From Hymenobacter nivis (GTDB lineage Bacteria; Bacteroidota; Bacteroidia; Cytophagales; Hymenobacteraceae): a stretch of 64,000 nucleotides of DNA. The number at the start of each line of letters is the position of its first letter. Within the stretch, counting starts at the first letter, position 1. Below, piece by piece: positions 54,296-62,701 of this stretch. The notes below the pieces were generated by a model, which had not been told where the DNA came from, made no database searches, and saw only the letters and a program-made list of their open reading frames with translations. The stretch covers positions 930,001-994,000 of the forward strand of contig NZ_RCYZ01000001.1 in NCBI RefSeq assembly GCF_006439025.1. Direction: 5' to 3'. The position numbers were made by a program, and so were the translations under genes.

Positions 54296-55328
54296 AATTG
54301 CCCACCTTGCCCTGGGCCAGCATTTTCACGCGGCACATAAAGGAGCCAGCCGTGATGTAGAGCGTGTGGCCGTCGTCGCCCCAGGCGCAGTTGGCGGCCG
54401 TCACGCCGGGGTCGAGGGTGCCGAGGTGCTGGCCCTGGGGCGAGAGGACGAGGATGCCGCCGAAGCCGCTGGCGTACACGTTGCCGGCGGCGTCGGTCTT
54501 CAAGCCGTCGGGCACTTCTTTAGGGCGGCGGCCGGCTACTTTGCTCATGTCGAAAAACGGGCGGCTTTTGCCCAGGCGGCCGTTGCTTTTCACCTCGTAG
54601 GCCAGGATGACGGGGCGCAGCGAGTCGGCGTTGGACACGTAGAGCGTGCGGCCGTCGGGGCTAAAAGCGAGGCCGTTGGGGCGGGTCAGCTCGGTGGTTT
54701 CGCGGGTCACGGTGCCGTCGGGGGCGCGGCGGTAGAGGGCCCCCACGGGCGCTTCGCGGCGCGGGTCCTTCTCCTGCTCGGGCAAGCCGAAGGGCGGATC
54801 GGTGAAGTACACAGCGCCGCTGCCGCTGGCCACCACGTCGTTGGGGCTGTTATAGCGCTGGCCCTGGTAGTTATCGGTGAGGGTGCGCTTGCCGCTTTTT
54901 TCGGCCAGCGGCAGCACCGCCAGGCGGCGGTCGCCGTGCTCGCAGATGAGCAGGTTGCCGCGGCCGTCAAGGGCCATGCCGTTGCTGCCGGGCTCCTTGC
55001 TGTAGGGCATCCGGCCGGTGTAGCCGCTATACTCCAAGAACTTGGTGCGCTTGTTGTCCGCCGTCCAGCGGTAAACAGTGCGGGTGGGCGTGTCGGAAAA
55101 GAGCAGCATGCTGCTGTCGGCCACCCACACGGGGCCCTCGATGTGACCGAAGCCCGAGGCAATGATTTCCAACTGGGCCCCGGGAGCTACCAGCTGGTCG
55201 AGCCCGGGGCCCTGCCGCACGATGCGGCCCGTAGTGAGAAACCGCGCCGGGGCCTGGGCCGCAGCCGGGGCGGCCGCCAGGGCCCCGAGGGCTCCCAGCA
55301 AGGAGAGAAGAGTTGAACGCACGGCCAA
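54294..55328 (-). CDS. Secreted SMP-30/gluconolactonase-like beta-propeller
   Basis: 344 aa with signal peptide (AVRSTLLSLLGALGALAAAPAAAQA). The start is TTG at 55328 or GTG at 55322; no ATG fits. A six-bladed propeller: HIEGPVWVADSSMLLFSDTPTRTVYRW, SNGMALDGRGNLLICEHGDRRL, NSPNDVVASGSGAVYFTDPPFGLPEQ, PNGLAFSPDGRTLYVSNADS and PDGLKTDAAGNVYASG supply the Glu, Asn and Asp calcium-binding residues typical of the family. It may hydrolyse a sugar lactone or related ester in the periplasm; substrate unknown. Divergent from the royal-jelly-like gene. Confidence 0.9.
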   Translation of the reverse strand: MAVRSTLLSLLGALGALAAAPAAAQAPARFLTTGRIVRQGPGLDQLVAPGAQLEIIASGFGHIEGPVWVADSSMLLFSDTPTRTVYRWTADNKRTKFLEYSGYTGRMPYSKEPGSNGMALDGRGNLLICEHGDRRLAVLPLAEKSGKRTLTDNYQGQRYNSPNDVVASGSGAVYFTDPPFGLPEQEKDPRREAPVGALYRRAPDGTVTRETTELTRPNGLAFSPDGRTLYVSNADSLRPVILAYEVKSNGRLGKSRPFFDMSKVAGRRPKEVPDGLKTDAAGNVYASGFGGILVLSPQGQHLGTLDPGVTAANCAWGDDGHTLYITAGSFMCRVKMLAQGKVGN

Positions 55329-55490
55329 GAGGATAAAAGCAGGAAGAAGTATAGCCTTACCCAGCCCCGCCGCCGAAGGTTGCGCCCGCGCGCCGGCACC
55401 AACCCTGGCCGAAAGCTGGCCGTACGCCTCCTGGGGCCCCGATGCCTAGCTGGCCGTTAAACCCTCTTCCCTACCCGAAAATCCGTATTT

Positions 55491-56582
55491 ATGAAATTCC
55501 CCTTGTACTTCTCGTTGGGCCTGGCCGCGGCCGCCGGCCCGGCCCTGGCGCAGCAACTGCCCGTGCCCCTCGAAGAAGTGGCCTCGTTTGGCCGCCAGCA
55601 GCCGCTGGGCGTGGGCGTGTCGCACCAGGGACGTGTGTTCGTCACGTTTCCGAAGAAGAAAAAGGACTACGACTTTGCCCTGGTGGAGCTGGTGAACGGC
55701 CAGCGCCGCCCCTATCCCAACGCCGACTGGAACCGCTGGGACTCGCTCCAGGCCCCCAACCGATTCGTGAACGTGCAGGCCGCCGTGGTTGATGCCACCG
55801 ACAACCTCTGGGTGCTCGACCCCAGCAACCCCGACGACGAAGCGCCGCTCATCGCCGGCATCAAGCTGGTGAAAATTAACCTGGCCACCAACAAAGTGGA
55901 GCGCATCTACCGCTTCGAGGACCTGCCCCGTGAGCGCACCGGCCTAAATGACGTGCGCGTGGACCCAGGGCGCCAGGTGGCGTACTTGTCGGAGCCCAAG
56001 CTGGCGGCCCTCGTGGTGCTGGATTTGAAAACGGGCAAGAGCCGCTTGGTGCTGCAAGGCCACAAATCGGTGATGACGGAGCCGGGTTTCGTGCTGCGCA
56101 TCGACGGCAAGGAAGTGAAGGACAAGACGGGCAAGCCGTTCAGCAGCAACGTAAACGGCATTGCGCTGACCCACGACTTCAAGTACCTCTACTACCGGGC
56201 CATCAACCAAACCAAGCTCTACCGCATCGAAACCGAGTACCTGCGCAACCCGGCCCTGAGCCCGGCCGAGGTGGCGGCGCACGTGGAAACGGTGGGCGAA
56301 GACGGCGTCTCGCACGGCATGCTGGCCGACGATGCGGGTAACATCTATACCTCCGACTCCCCCAACCACGCCATCCAGCGCGTGACGCCCGCCGACCGCT
56401 TCGAAACCGTAGCCCACGACCCGCGCCTGCTCTGGCCCGACACGTTTGCCCTGGGCCCCGGCGGCTACCTCTACCTCACGGCCACCCAAATCCACCGCTT
56501 ACCCAAGTGGAACAACGGCGAAGACAAGGTGGAATACCCCTTCCGCCTCTACCGCGTGAAGCTGCCGCAGGGCCCCAAATAG
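55491..56582 (+). CDS. Major royal jelly/L-dopachrome tautomerase-related secreted protein
   Basis: 363 aa with signal peptide MKFPLYFSLGLAAAAGPALAQ. A six-bladed propeller of the MRJP/yellow family: QPLGVGVSHQGRVFVTFPK, NVQAAVVDATDNLWVLDPSN, GLNDVRVDPGRQVAYLSEP, VNGIALTHDFKYLYYRAINQTKLYRIETEYL and VSHGMLADDAGNIYTSDSPNHAIQRV. In bacteria these are secreted with unknown activity. Its neighbour is another propeller on the opposite strand, so the two divergent secreted proteins may share regulation and substrate; this is inference. Confidence 0.9.
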   Translation: MKFPLYFSLGLAAAAGPALAQQLPVPLEEVASFGRQQPLGVGVSHQGRVFVTFPKKKKDYDFALVELVNGQRRPYPNADWNRWDSLQAPNRFVNVQAAVVDATDNLWVLDPSNPDDEAPLIAGIKLVKINLATNKVERIYRFEDLPRERTGLNDVRVDPGRQVAYLSEPKLAALVVLDLKTGKSRLVLQGHKSVMTEPGFVLRIDGKEVKDKTGKPFSSNVNGIALTHDFKYLYYRAINQTKLYRIETEYLRNPALSPAEVAAHVETVGEDGVSHGMLADDAGNIYTSDSPNHAIQRVTPADRFETVAHDPRLLWPDTFALGPGGYLYLTATQIHRLPKWNNGEDKVEYPFRLYRVKLPQGPK

Positions 56583-56671
56583 TAGCGCGGGCAATGGCTA
56601 GGACCCTGGCGTTCTGCCCCATATATTGCCGCCGGTTCCTATCGCCGCCCCCTCGCTACTACCGCTTTCCT

Positions 56672-57463
56672 ATGAAAACCCAACCACCGCACTACTGGCT
56701 GTTTGGCTTCTGTTGGGCGGTGGCGCTGCTCAGCGGCTGTGGTAAAAAAAACCAGGACCCTGCGCCGACGACCGGCATTGCGGGCACGGTGCAGGTACTT
56801 GACCAGAACAGCAAGGGCATATCCAAAGACGGTGTGACGGTGACGGTGCTGAACACCACGCCCGTGCTCACGGCCACCACCAACGATGCCGGGGAATTCA
56901 TCATTGGGGCCGTACCGGCTGGCACCTACACCCTGGTGTTTGCGAAGCCGGGCTTGAGCACGTTCGTGTTGATCGGCGCGGCCCATCCGCAAGCGGAAGT
57001 GATAACCCGGCTGCCCGAAACCTACACGCTGGTGCAAGAGCCCACTGTTCGGGCCTCTGCCTTGCAGGCCACCAACCTAACCGCTCGCACCGGGGGTGGG
57101 GGCCCCGTACAGGCCGTTGAATTTAAGACAACGGTAACCACGCCGCAACCCGAACTTAGGCACAGCTACGTGCTCTATTTTGGCACCACGCCCGATGTGA
57201 GCTACCTCACGGCCACCGGGTCCATCGCCCTTTATAGCGGGAGCTCGCAGGCCTCAACAGCTTATTTGTCCACCTGGACGATGAGCCGCTCCGACCTATT
57301 AGACCGCGGCTTCAGCGCTGCCAGCGGCACCAAAGCCTACGCCGTGGCATACGGTGTAGGTCTAGCGGGCAGCTTGTACACCGATTTGGTCACGGGCAAC
57401 AAGGTCGACTGGCCCGGCTCCAACCTCACGCCCTCGCCCATCGTCAGTTTCACGATGCCGTAG
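56672..57463 (+). CDS. Lipoprotein with carboxypeptidase-like regulatory domain
   Basis: 263 aa from MKTQPPHYWLFGFCWAVALLSGCGKK, lipobox LLSGC. About 35-115 is a beta-sandwich of the CarboxypepD_reg type (IAGTVQVLDQNSKGISKDGVTVTVLNTTPVLTATTNDAGEFIIGAVPAGTYTLVFAKPGLSTFV). The rest (about 130-263) is strand-rich and unrecognised. An earlier in-frame start at 56507 overlaps the previous gene and lacks the lipobox. Probably on the outer membrane; function unknown. Confidence 0.85.
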   Translation: MKTQPPHYWLFGFCWAVALLSGCGKKNQDPAPTTGIAGTVQVLDQNSKGISKDGVTVTVLNTTPVLTATTNDAGEFIIGAVPAGTYTLVFAKPGLSTFVLIGAAHPQAEVITRLPETYTLVQEPTVRASALQATNLTARTGGGGPVQAVEFKTTVTTPQPELRHSYVLYFGTTPDVSYLTATGSIALYSGSSQASTAYLSTWTMSRSDLLDRGFSAASGTKAYAVAYGVGLAGSLYTDLVTGNKVDWPGSNLTPSPIVSFTMP

Positions 57464-57484
57464 GTCACCGCGGTCAGGAAGATA

Positions 57485-58009
57485 TTACGCGGCGGCGTAA
57501 GTAATGCTGATTACCTCCACCACTTCCGGCGGGGGCCCCAGCGGCAGCGTGGCCGTTTTGCCCAGCTTCACGCCGATGAGGGCGCGGGCAATGGGCGCCA
57601 CGAAGCCCACCTTGCCAGCCGCCACGTCGGCCTCGTCCACCCCCACGATGGTGAAGTGGCGCTCGAAGCCCACTGTGCCGCCGCTCACGGTGCGCAGCCG
57701 CACAGTGGCCCCGAAACGCACTTCCTTGGCCGGTTGGGCCTGCGGGTCAATTACTTTGGCGCTGCTGATACGCTCGGCCAGCAGCGCCAGGCGGCCGTTT
57801 AGCAGCGAGAGGCGATGGGTGCGGTCAGTGTCGTTGTCGTGGTTGGCGGCGGCGGCCGCGTGGTCGGCTTCGAGGGCCGCGTGCTCGGCGCGCAGTTGGG
57901 CCAGGCCCTGGGGCGTGACGTAGTTGGGCGTGCCCGGCGGCAGCGCGGCGCGGGGCGGCACGAGGGGCGCGGCCTGCACGTCGTCTTCTTTGGTAAATGC
58001 GCGGCTCAT
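57485..58009 (-). CDS. GreA/GreB family transcription elongation factor
   Basis: 174 aa from MSRAFTKEDDVQAAPLVPPRAALPPGTPNYVTPQGLAQL. The N-terminal coiled coil (about 30-90: LRAEHAALEADHAAAAANHDNDTDRTHRLSLLNGRLALLAERISSA) and C-terminal FKBP-like domain (FGATVRLRTVSGGTVGFERHFTIVGVDEADVAAGKVGFVAPIARALIGVKLGKTATLPL) match GreB-type factors. The coil tip lacks the usual paired acidic residues of true Gre cleavage factors in clear form (NHDND is nearest), so anti-arrest activity is likely but unproved. Divergent from the MFS gene. Confidence 0.85.
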   Translation of the reverse strand: MSRAFTKEDDVQAAPLVPPRAALPPGTPNYVTPQGLAQLRAEHAALEADHAAAAANHDNDTDRTHRLSLLNGRLALLAERISSAKVIDPQAQPAKEVRFGATVRLRTVSGGTVGFERHFTIVGVDEADVAAGKVGFVAPIARALIGVKLGKTATLPLGPPPEVVEVISITYAAA

Positions 58010-58123
58010 CGGGGTTGAACGCAGGGGCCCGGGCCGGGTTGCCGACAACCATTGTGAGACCCCGGCGGTTAAGCATCTCTGCCCGGCTCGTGCCGTGGCC
58101 GCTTGTTACCTGTTTCCGTTGCT

Positions 58124-59326
58124 ATGAATTCATCCCCAGTGGTCCCTTCGCCACTTGCTGCAAAATCCACTGCCCCCCGCCTCGACAACGCGTTGGTCTG
58201 GCTCATGGCCCTTACCTGCGGCCTCGTGGTGGCCAACATTTACTACAACCAGCCGTTGCTGGCCGCCATCGGCCGTGCCTTCGGCGTGTCCGACAGCCAG
58301 GCCAGCCTCGTGGCCACGGCCACCCAGATAGGCTACACACTGGGCATCTTGCTGGTAGTGCCGCTCGGCGACATGCTGGAGCGCAAGCGCCTGATTTTAT
58401 GGATGCTGCTCGGGGCCGCGGGCTGCCTGGGCCTGGTGGCCGGGGCCCCCAGCTTCGGGGTGTTGGCGGGAGCCAGCGTGCTGGTGGGCATCTGCTCGGC
58501 GGTGCCGCAGCTGCTGCTGCCCATGGCCGCCCACCTGGCCCCGGAGGAAAGCCGCGGCCGCATCGTGGGCCGCATCATGAGCGGCTTGCTGGTCGGCATC
58601 CTGCTCTCGCGCACGGCTAGTGGCTACGTGGGGGCCCACTTCGGCTGGCGCGTAGTGTTTGAAGGCGCGGCGGTACTCATGCTGGCGCTCACGGCCCTGC
58701 TGGCCTGGCGCCTGCCCACCGACCGCCCCAACTTTGCGGGCACCTACGGCTCGCTCATGCGCTCCCTCATCACGCTGGCGCGCGAGCTACCCGACCTGCG
58801 GCGCTCGGCCCTGGTGGGGGGCAGCGTCTTCGCCGCGTTCAGCGTGTTCTGGACGACGCTGGTATTTTACCTCGGTAGCCCAGCCTACGGCTACGGCAGC
58901 GACGTGGCGGGTTTTTTTGGGCTGGTGGGGGCCGCCGGGGCCCTGGCCGCGCCGCTGGCCGGCGGCCTCACCGACCGGCGCGGGGCGGTGTACGCCGTCA
59001 CGGCCGGGCTGGTGCTGGCGCTGGCCTCGTACCTACTGCTGGGGCTGGGCGGCGGCTACTTGGCCGGGCTGGTGCTGGGCATTTTGCTCCTCGATGTGGG
59101 CGTGCAGTCAGTCCACATTTCCAACCAGACGCTCATCTTTTCGCTGCGCCCCGAGGCCCGCAGCCGCCTCAACACGGTGTACATGACGGGCTACTTCACC
59201 GGCGGCTCGCTGGGCTCCATCGCCGGCGGCCTGGCCTGGACGCACTTCAGTTGGGCCGGCGTGTGCTTGGTGGGCAGCGCCTTCGTAGCCCTGGCGCTGG
59301 CGCTGCATCGGCTTTATGGGCGGTAG
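58124..59326 (+). CDS. MFS transporter (drug/sugar efflux type)
   Basis: 400 aa, 12 hydrophobic segments in two halves. GDMLERKR between TM2 and TM3 is the MFS motif A, and GRIMSGLLVGILLSRTASGYVGAHFGWR fits motif C region of the 12-TMS efflux group; NIYYNQPLLAAIGRAFGVSDSQASLVATATQIGYTLG is typical of the YhfC/NarK-unrelated DHA-like subgroup. Inner-membrane proton-driven exporter; substrate unknown. The start is the ATG at 58124, seven codons inside the longest frame. Confidence 0.9.
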   Translation: MNSSPVVPSPLAAKSTAPRLDNALVWLMALTCGLVVANIYYNQPLLAAIGRAFGVSDSQASLVATATQIGYTLGILLVVPLGDMLERKRLILWMLLGAAGCLGLVAGAPSFGVLAGASVLVGICSAVPQLLLPMAAHLAPEESRGRIVGRIMSGLLVGILLSRTASGYVGAHFGWRVVFEGAAVLMLALTALLAWRLPTDRPNFAGTYGSLMRSLITLARELPDLRRSALVGGSVFAAFSVFWTTLVFYLGSPAYGYGSDVAGFFGLVGAAGALAAPLAGGLTDRRGAVYAVTAGLVLALASYLLLGLGGGYLAGLVLGILLLDVGVQSVHISNQTLIFSLRPEARSRLNTVYMTGYFTGGSLGSIAGGLAWTHFSWAGVCLVGSAFVALALALHRLYGR

Positions 59327-59388
59327 AATTTGGACGTTGTCAACCGCCTCTCCTTTCATCAAGGCCTTGCGTACCCGGCCATTAAGTA

Positions 59389-59534
59389 GCCCCAGCGGAG
59401 TGACCCATCGGTAGCATTCAATCTGTTATCAGCACAAAAGCCCCAGCGGGGCGACCCTACCGTTTGGGTCGTTCCGCTGGGGCTTTATCATTGACTTACA
59501 GCCATTTTCTACCGATGGGCTGTTTCGCTGGGGC
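59389..59534. repeat. Nested inverted repeats between convergent genes
   Basis: Outer arms GCCCCAGCGGAGTGACCCAT... (59389-59414) and its near-complement (59509-59534) enclose an inner hairpin AAAGCCCCAGCGGGGCGACC (59437-59456) with 59467-59486. Both use the same GCCCCAGCGG word. A T tract follows the inner stem, so it also acts as a terminator for the MFS and rfbD genes. No gene lies in 59.33-59.56 kb. Confidence 0.7.
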
Positions 59535-59559
59535 CCTTGAATGACCGGATGCAAAAGTC

Positions 59560-60414
59560 TTACCCCAACCGCTCAATGCACGTCGCCAAGCTGGTGCGCC
59601 AGTGCGGGATGGCCACGCCGAGCACCGTTTTAGCCTTGGTCTTGTCCATCACGGAATAGGCGGGGCGGGTGGCTTTGGTGGGGTACTCGGCGGTGCGGAT
59701 GGGCACGGTTTTCACCGGGGTGCCGCTCAGCTCGAAGATGGCCGTGGCGAAGTCGTACCACGACGTAACGCCTTCGTTGCTATAGTGGTAGATGCCGTAT
59801 TGCTGGCTTTGCGACTCGATGATGGTGAGGATGCAGCCGGCCAGGTCGATGGCGTAGCAGGGCGTGCCGGTCTGGTCCCAGATGACGCGCATTTCGTCGC
59901 GGTCCTGGCCCAGGCGGAGCATGGTTTTCACGAAATTGTTGGCGTATTCGGAATACAGCCAGCTCGTGCGCAGGATGAAAAACTGGCTCGTGTGGGCCCC
60001 AATCACCTGCTCACCTTCGAGCTTGGTGAGACCGTACACGCTGATGGGCTCGGCGGCGTCGGTTTCCACCAGGGGCGTGTTGCCGGTACCGGCAAACACA
60101 AAATCGGTCGAAATCTGGATGAGCGTGGTGCCGAACTCGCCGCACAGCCGGGCCAGGTTTTCCACCCCGTCGCGGTTGACTTTGCGGGCCAGGTCTACCT
60201 CGTCCTCGGCCTTGTCCACGGCCGTGTAAGCGGCGCAGTTGATGCAGTAGGCTGGCTTGTGCTGCTCAAACAGGGCCCGTAACTTATCGGGGGCGAGGAT
60301 GTTGGCGTCGGCCTCGGGCGGAAAGATCAGGCCCGGCGTGTTGCGCTCCTTGGCCACGTGCGCCAGGCACTGCCCCAATTGCCCGGAGGCCCCAAAAATC
60401 AGCGTGTCAGCCAT
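59560..60414 (-). CDS. rfbD: dTDP-4-dehydrorhamnose reductase (RmlD type)
   Basis: 284 aa from MADTLIFGASGQLGQCLAH; a TTG just before is not needed. SDR fold with NAD(P) motif GASGQLG (8-14), the substrate-site TDFVFAGT, and the YGLTKLEGE catalytic Tyr-x3-Lys. It makes dTDP-L-rhamnose for surface polysaccharide. The other rml genes (A, B, C) are not adjacent, so this may be a stand-alone copy or a related 4-keto-sugar reductase. Its N-terminal QLGQCLAHVAKERNTPGLIFPPEADANILAPDKLRALFEQHKPAYCINCAAYTAVDKAEDE is family-typical. Confidence 0.92.
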   Translation of the reverse strand: MADTLIFGASGQLGQCLAHVAKERNTPGLIFPPEADANILAPDKLRALFEQHKPAYCINCAAYTAVDKAEDEVDLARKVNRDGVENLARLCGEFGTTLIQISTDFVFAGTGNTPLVETDAAEPISVYGLTKLEGEQVIGAHTSQFFILRTSWLYSEYANNFVKTMLRLGQDRDEMRVIWDQTGTPCYAIDLAGCILTIIESQSQQYGIYHYSNEGVTSWYDFATAIFELSGTPVKTVPIRTAEYPTKATRPAYSVMDKTKAKTVLGVAIPHWRTSLATCIERLG

Positions 60415-60513
60415 CAATCAACTGTAAAAAGGTGGAGAAGAAGGGAAAGCCGCGCACTGCGCTCCTCCCCCTTCGGCCCGTAAAAGTAACCGCGCCCGCG
60501 CCTTACTCCGTGC

Positions 60514-61428
60514 CTAGCAGCGGGGCCCTGGGGTGGGCGGGCGCTTGTTTTGGATGGGCTGGAAGGGTTGGGCACGCGGTTGCTTCTCGCTCAGGTACTT
60601 CCAGTAGCGCAGGGGCATGTGGCGGCGGTGCAGCTTCAGGTTGCGGCGCTCGGGGATGTTCACGTGGTCGAAATACGCCTGCCACAGCACCTGGAACAGC
60701 GGCTCGCGCTCGTCCAGCACGGTGGCGGCCACATCGGTGGCCCGGGCCGGGGCCCCGGTTTCCTCGAATTGCACAATGTCAGTGCGCGTCAAATCGTAGT
60801 ACAAGCCGTAGCGGCGGCGGCGGTCGTAAATCAGCCAGCGTTGGTCGGCGTAGCGCTTGGTGAAGTGCGGGGCGATGAGCGGCAGCACGTCGTAGTCGGG
60901 CTCGATGGTGGCGTGGAACAGGCCATCGCCGGTTTTCTCAAACCGCACGAACGCCTCCATCCGGTGCTTCTCGCGGAACATCTGCTGGGCCAGGCGCTGC
61001 ACCCGCCGCACGGTGGCGTCGGTGTAGTTTTCCGCAATGTCGGCCGCCGTGCGCAAGGCCAGGTCCACGTACCTGAAAATCAGTAGTTCTCGTTCCGCAT
61101 CTTCACTCAAAAACACGTGGTAGAGGCGGGCGCGGGCCTCTTCGGTCATCGTACGCAGCAAGCCGTCCCACACGCGGGCGGCCTGGGTTTCGTCGGTGGC
61201 GCGGTGCGCGGGCTGGGCAAACAGGCCCGTTTGGGCGGTGGCCTCGGGCTGGATGGAATTGGGCGCGGCCCGCCAGTCGTACACCGTGAAGAGCACCGTG
61301 AGCAGGCCCTCAAACGTGCCGTCGTAGGTGTAGTCGCGCGAGGCGGCGGTGAGGGCGGGGGCCCCCACGGGCCGGGCTGCCGCGGGGCCCACGGCCGCGG
61401 GGCGGCGCAAAGACGGGAACTTGCTCAT
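60514..61428 (-). CDS. DUF4130 (TIGR03915) protein, putative DNA repair/modification partner
   Basis: 304 aa. Recognised by YTYDGTFEGLLTVLFTVYDWRAAPNSIQPE near residues 33-62 and the C-terminal YFDHVNIPERRNLKLHRRHMPLRYWKYLSEK, the hallmark of this family, which is linked across genomes with radical-SAM proteins such as the one at 62702-63970. The reaction is unknown; a role in DNA metabolism is inferred from its companion families (uracil-DNA glycosylase-like and radical-SAM). It overlaps the hydrolase gene upstream by 4 nt (ATGA), so the two are translated together. Confidence 0.88.
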   Translation of the reverse strand: MSKFPSLRRPAAVGPAAARPVGAPALTAASRDYTYDGTFEGLLTVLFTVYDWRAAPNSIQPEATAQTGLFAQPAHRATDETQAARVWDGLLRTMTEEARARLYHVFLSEDAERELLIFRYVDLALRTAADIAENYTDATVRRVQRLAQQMFREKHRMEAFVRFEKTGDGLFHATIEPDYDVLPLIAPHFTKRYADQRWLIYDRRRRYGLYYDLTRTDIVQFEETGAPARATDVAATVLDEREPLFQVLWQAYFDHVNIPERRNLKLHRRHMPLRYWKYLSEKQPRAQPFQPIQNKRPPTPGPRC

Positions 61429-62291
61429 GCCGGCGTTTCGCGTAAAAAGTCAATCAATAGCTGGTTCACCTGCGCCGCTTCCTCGTGCTGCACCCAATGG
61501 CTGGCGTCGAGGTACGTCAGCCCCCCATCGTCGCAATACGCCAAGCTTTCCTGGGCCAGGTTGGCGTTCAAAAACGCATCGCGCCGCCCCCAGATGATGT
61601 GCAGGGGCCCCACCACACGCCCCGCCGGGGCTTGCCGGCCAAACCGGGCCGCGGCCCGGTACCAGTTAATCATGCTGCGCAGGGCCCCCGGCCGGGTCCA
61701 AGCGGCCCGATATTCTACCAAATCCGCGTCGCTGAACGTGCCGGGGCGGCTGGTGCGCCGCAGCGCCTGGCGCGCCAGCCACGCGCCGCGCAACCGCGCC
61801 AGGGTTTCGGGCAGCCACGGCAGCTGGAAAAAGAACACGTACCAGCTCTTGAGCAGTTGCCGCGGCTGCCGGCGCAGGGCCCCGGCCAGCGCCCGCGGGT
61901 GGGGCACGTTCAGCACGGCGGTGCGGCGGATGCGGGCGGGAAAGTTGGCGGCCAGGTGCCAGGCCACGGCCGCGCCCCAGTCGTGGCCCACTACGGCGGC
62001 GGTGGTGCGGCCGGCGGCGTCGAGCAGGCCCAGCACATCGGCGGCCAGCTCATTGATGGCGTAGGCGCGCACGGGGCGCGGCTTGTCGCTCAGGTTGTAG
62101 CCGCGCTGGTCGGGGGCCCACACGCGGTAGCCGGCGTCGGCCAGGGCCCCCAGCTGCTGCCGCCACGCGTACCAAAACTCGGGGAAACCGTGCAGAAGCA
62201 CCACCAGGGGCCCCGCGGCGGGGCCGCACTGCACCACGTGCAGCGTCAAGCCATTGGTAGGCACAAAGTGATGTTCGAGCGGGTAGGCCAT
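61425..62291 (-). CDS. Alpha/beta hydrolase, epoxide-hydrolase type
   Basis: 288 aa. Oxyanion motif LLHGFPEFWYAWRQQ (HGFPE), nucleophile elbow VVGHDWGAAVAW with Asp as nucleophile (typical for epoxide hydrolases and haloalkane dehalogenases rather than the Ser of esterases), and catalytic His in DASHWVQHEEAAQV. The cap region (about 140-210) is Arg/Trp-rich. It hydrolyses an epoxide or similar ester in the cytosol; substrate unknown. Its start codon is at 62291; it overlaps the DUF4130 gene by 4 nt. It sits within the DUF4130/radical-SAM cluster, where it is not a usual member. Confidence 0.92.
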   Translation of the reverse strand: MAYPLEHHFVPTNGLTLHVVQCGPAAGPLVVLLHGFPEFWYAWRQQLGALADAGYRVWAPDQRGYNLSDKPRPVRAYAINELAADVLGLLDAAGRTTAAVVGHDWGAAVAWHLAANFPARIRRTAVLNVPHPRALAGALRRQPRQLLKSWYVFFFQLPWLPETLARLRGAWLARQALRRTSRPGTFSDADLVEYRAAWTRPGALRSMINWYRAAARFGRQAPAGRVVGPLHIIWGRRDAFLNANLAQESLAYCDDGGLTYLDASHWVQHEEAAQVNQLLIDFLRETPA

Positions 62292-62365
62292 AAGCGCATA
62301 CCGCGGGCCGGGGCCCCAGGTTGCCGCCGCAGCGTGGGCGCGGCGAGTCCAGGCGGTTTTACGGT

Positions 62366-62462
62366 CTGTAGCGCGAACTTTTTAGTCCGCGGCTCTGGAC
62401 GAGTATCTAACGATTCCCAGCAGGACGAAGCAGCAACGCAGGCCATAAAGGCCGCGCTACAG
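62366..62462. repeat. Dispersed intergenic repeat, copy 3 (diverged)
   Basis: CTGTAGCGCG (62366-62375) and CGCGCTACAG (62453-62462) are inverted ends. Inside are AGTCCGCGGCTCT and CAGGACGAAGC, shared with the copies at 40.2 and 45.9 kb. It lies between the hydrolase start and the small-protein stop, so it interrupts the operon. Confidence 0.65.
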
Positions 62463-62483
62463 CGCGCACGGCCACCAAATCCT

Positions 62484-62666
62484 TTAAGCAGCCTGCTGGT
62501 TTTCCTGGGTTTGGCGGGCTTCGGCCTCGGCGCGGGCCATGCCGTGGAGCTGGCGCACCAGCGGCATCAGCTCGCTGATGTGGCAGCAGCACGAGAGGCG
62601 CGGGGCTTTGCCGGGGCCCCCATAGGCGAAGGCGCGGGCAACGTTTTGACGGTGCGAAACTTTCAT
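62484..62666 (-). CDS. Small Cys-containing hypothetical protein
   Basis: 60 aa, MKVSHRQNVARAFAYGGPGKAPRLSCCCHISELMPLVRQLHGMARAEAEARQTQENQQAA. Third codon positions are strongly G/C (about four in five), as in real genes here. It holds a Cys-Cys-Cys-His stretch (residues 26-29) that could bind metal, and a helical C-terminus. It starts 36 nt downstream of the radical-SAM gene on the same strand, so probably co-transcribed. I do not recognise a family, and a chance frame is possible. Confidence 0.5.
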   Translation of the reverse strand: MKVSHRQNVARAFAYGGPGKAPRLSCCCHISELMPLVRQLHGMARAEAEARQTQENQQAA

Positions 62667-62701
62667 AACCAAGGCGTTAAAGGGCGAAACTAAAAAGTCA
62701 A

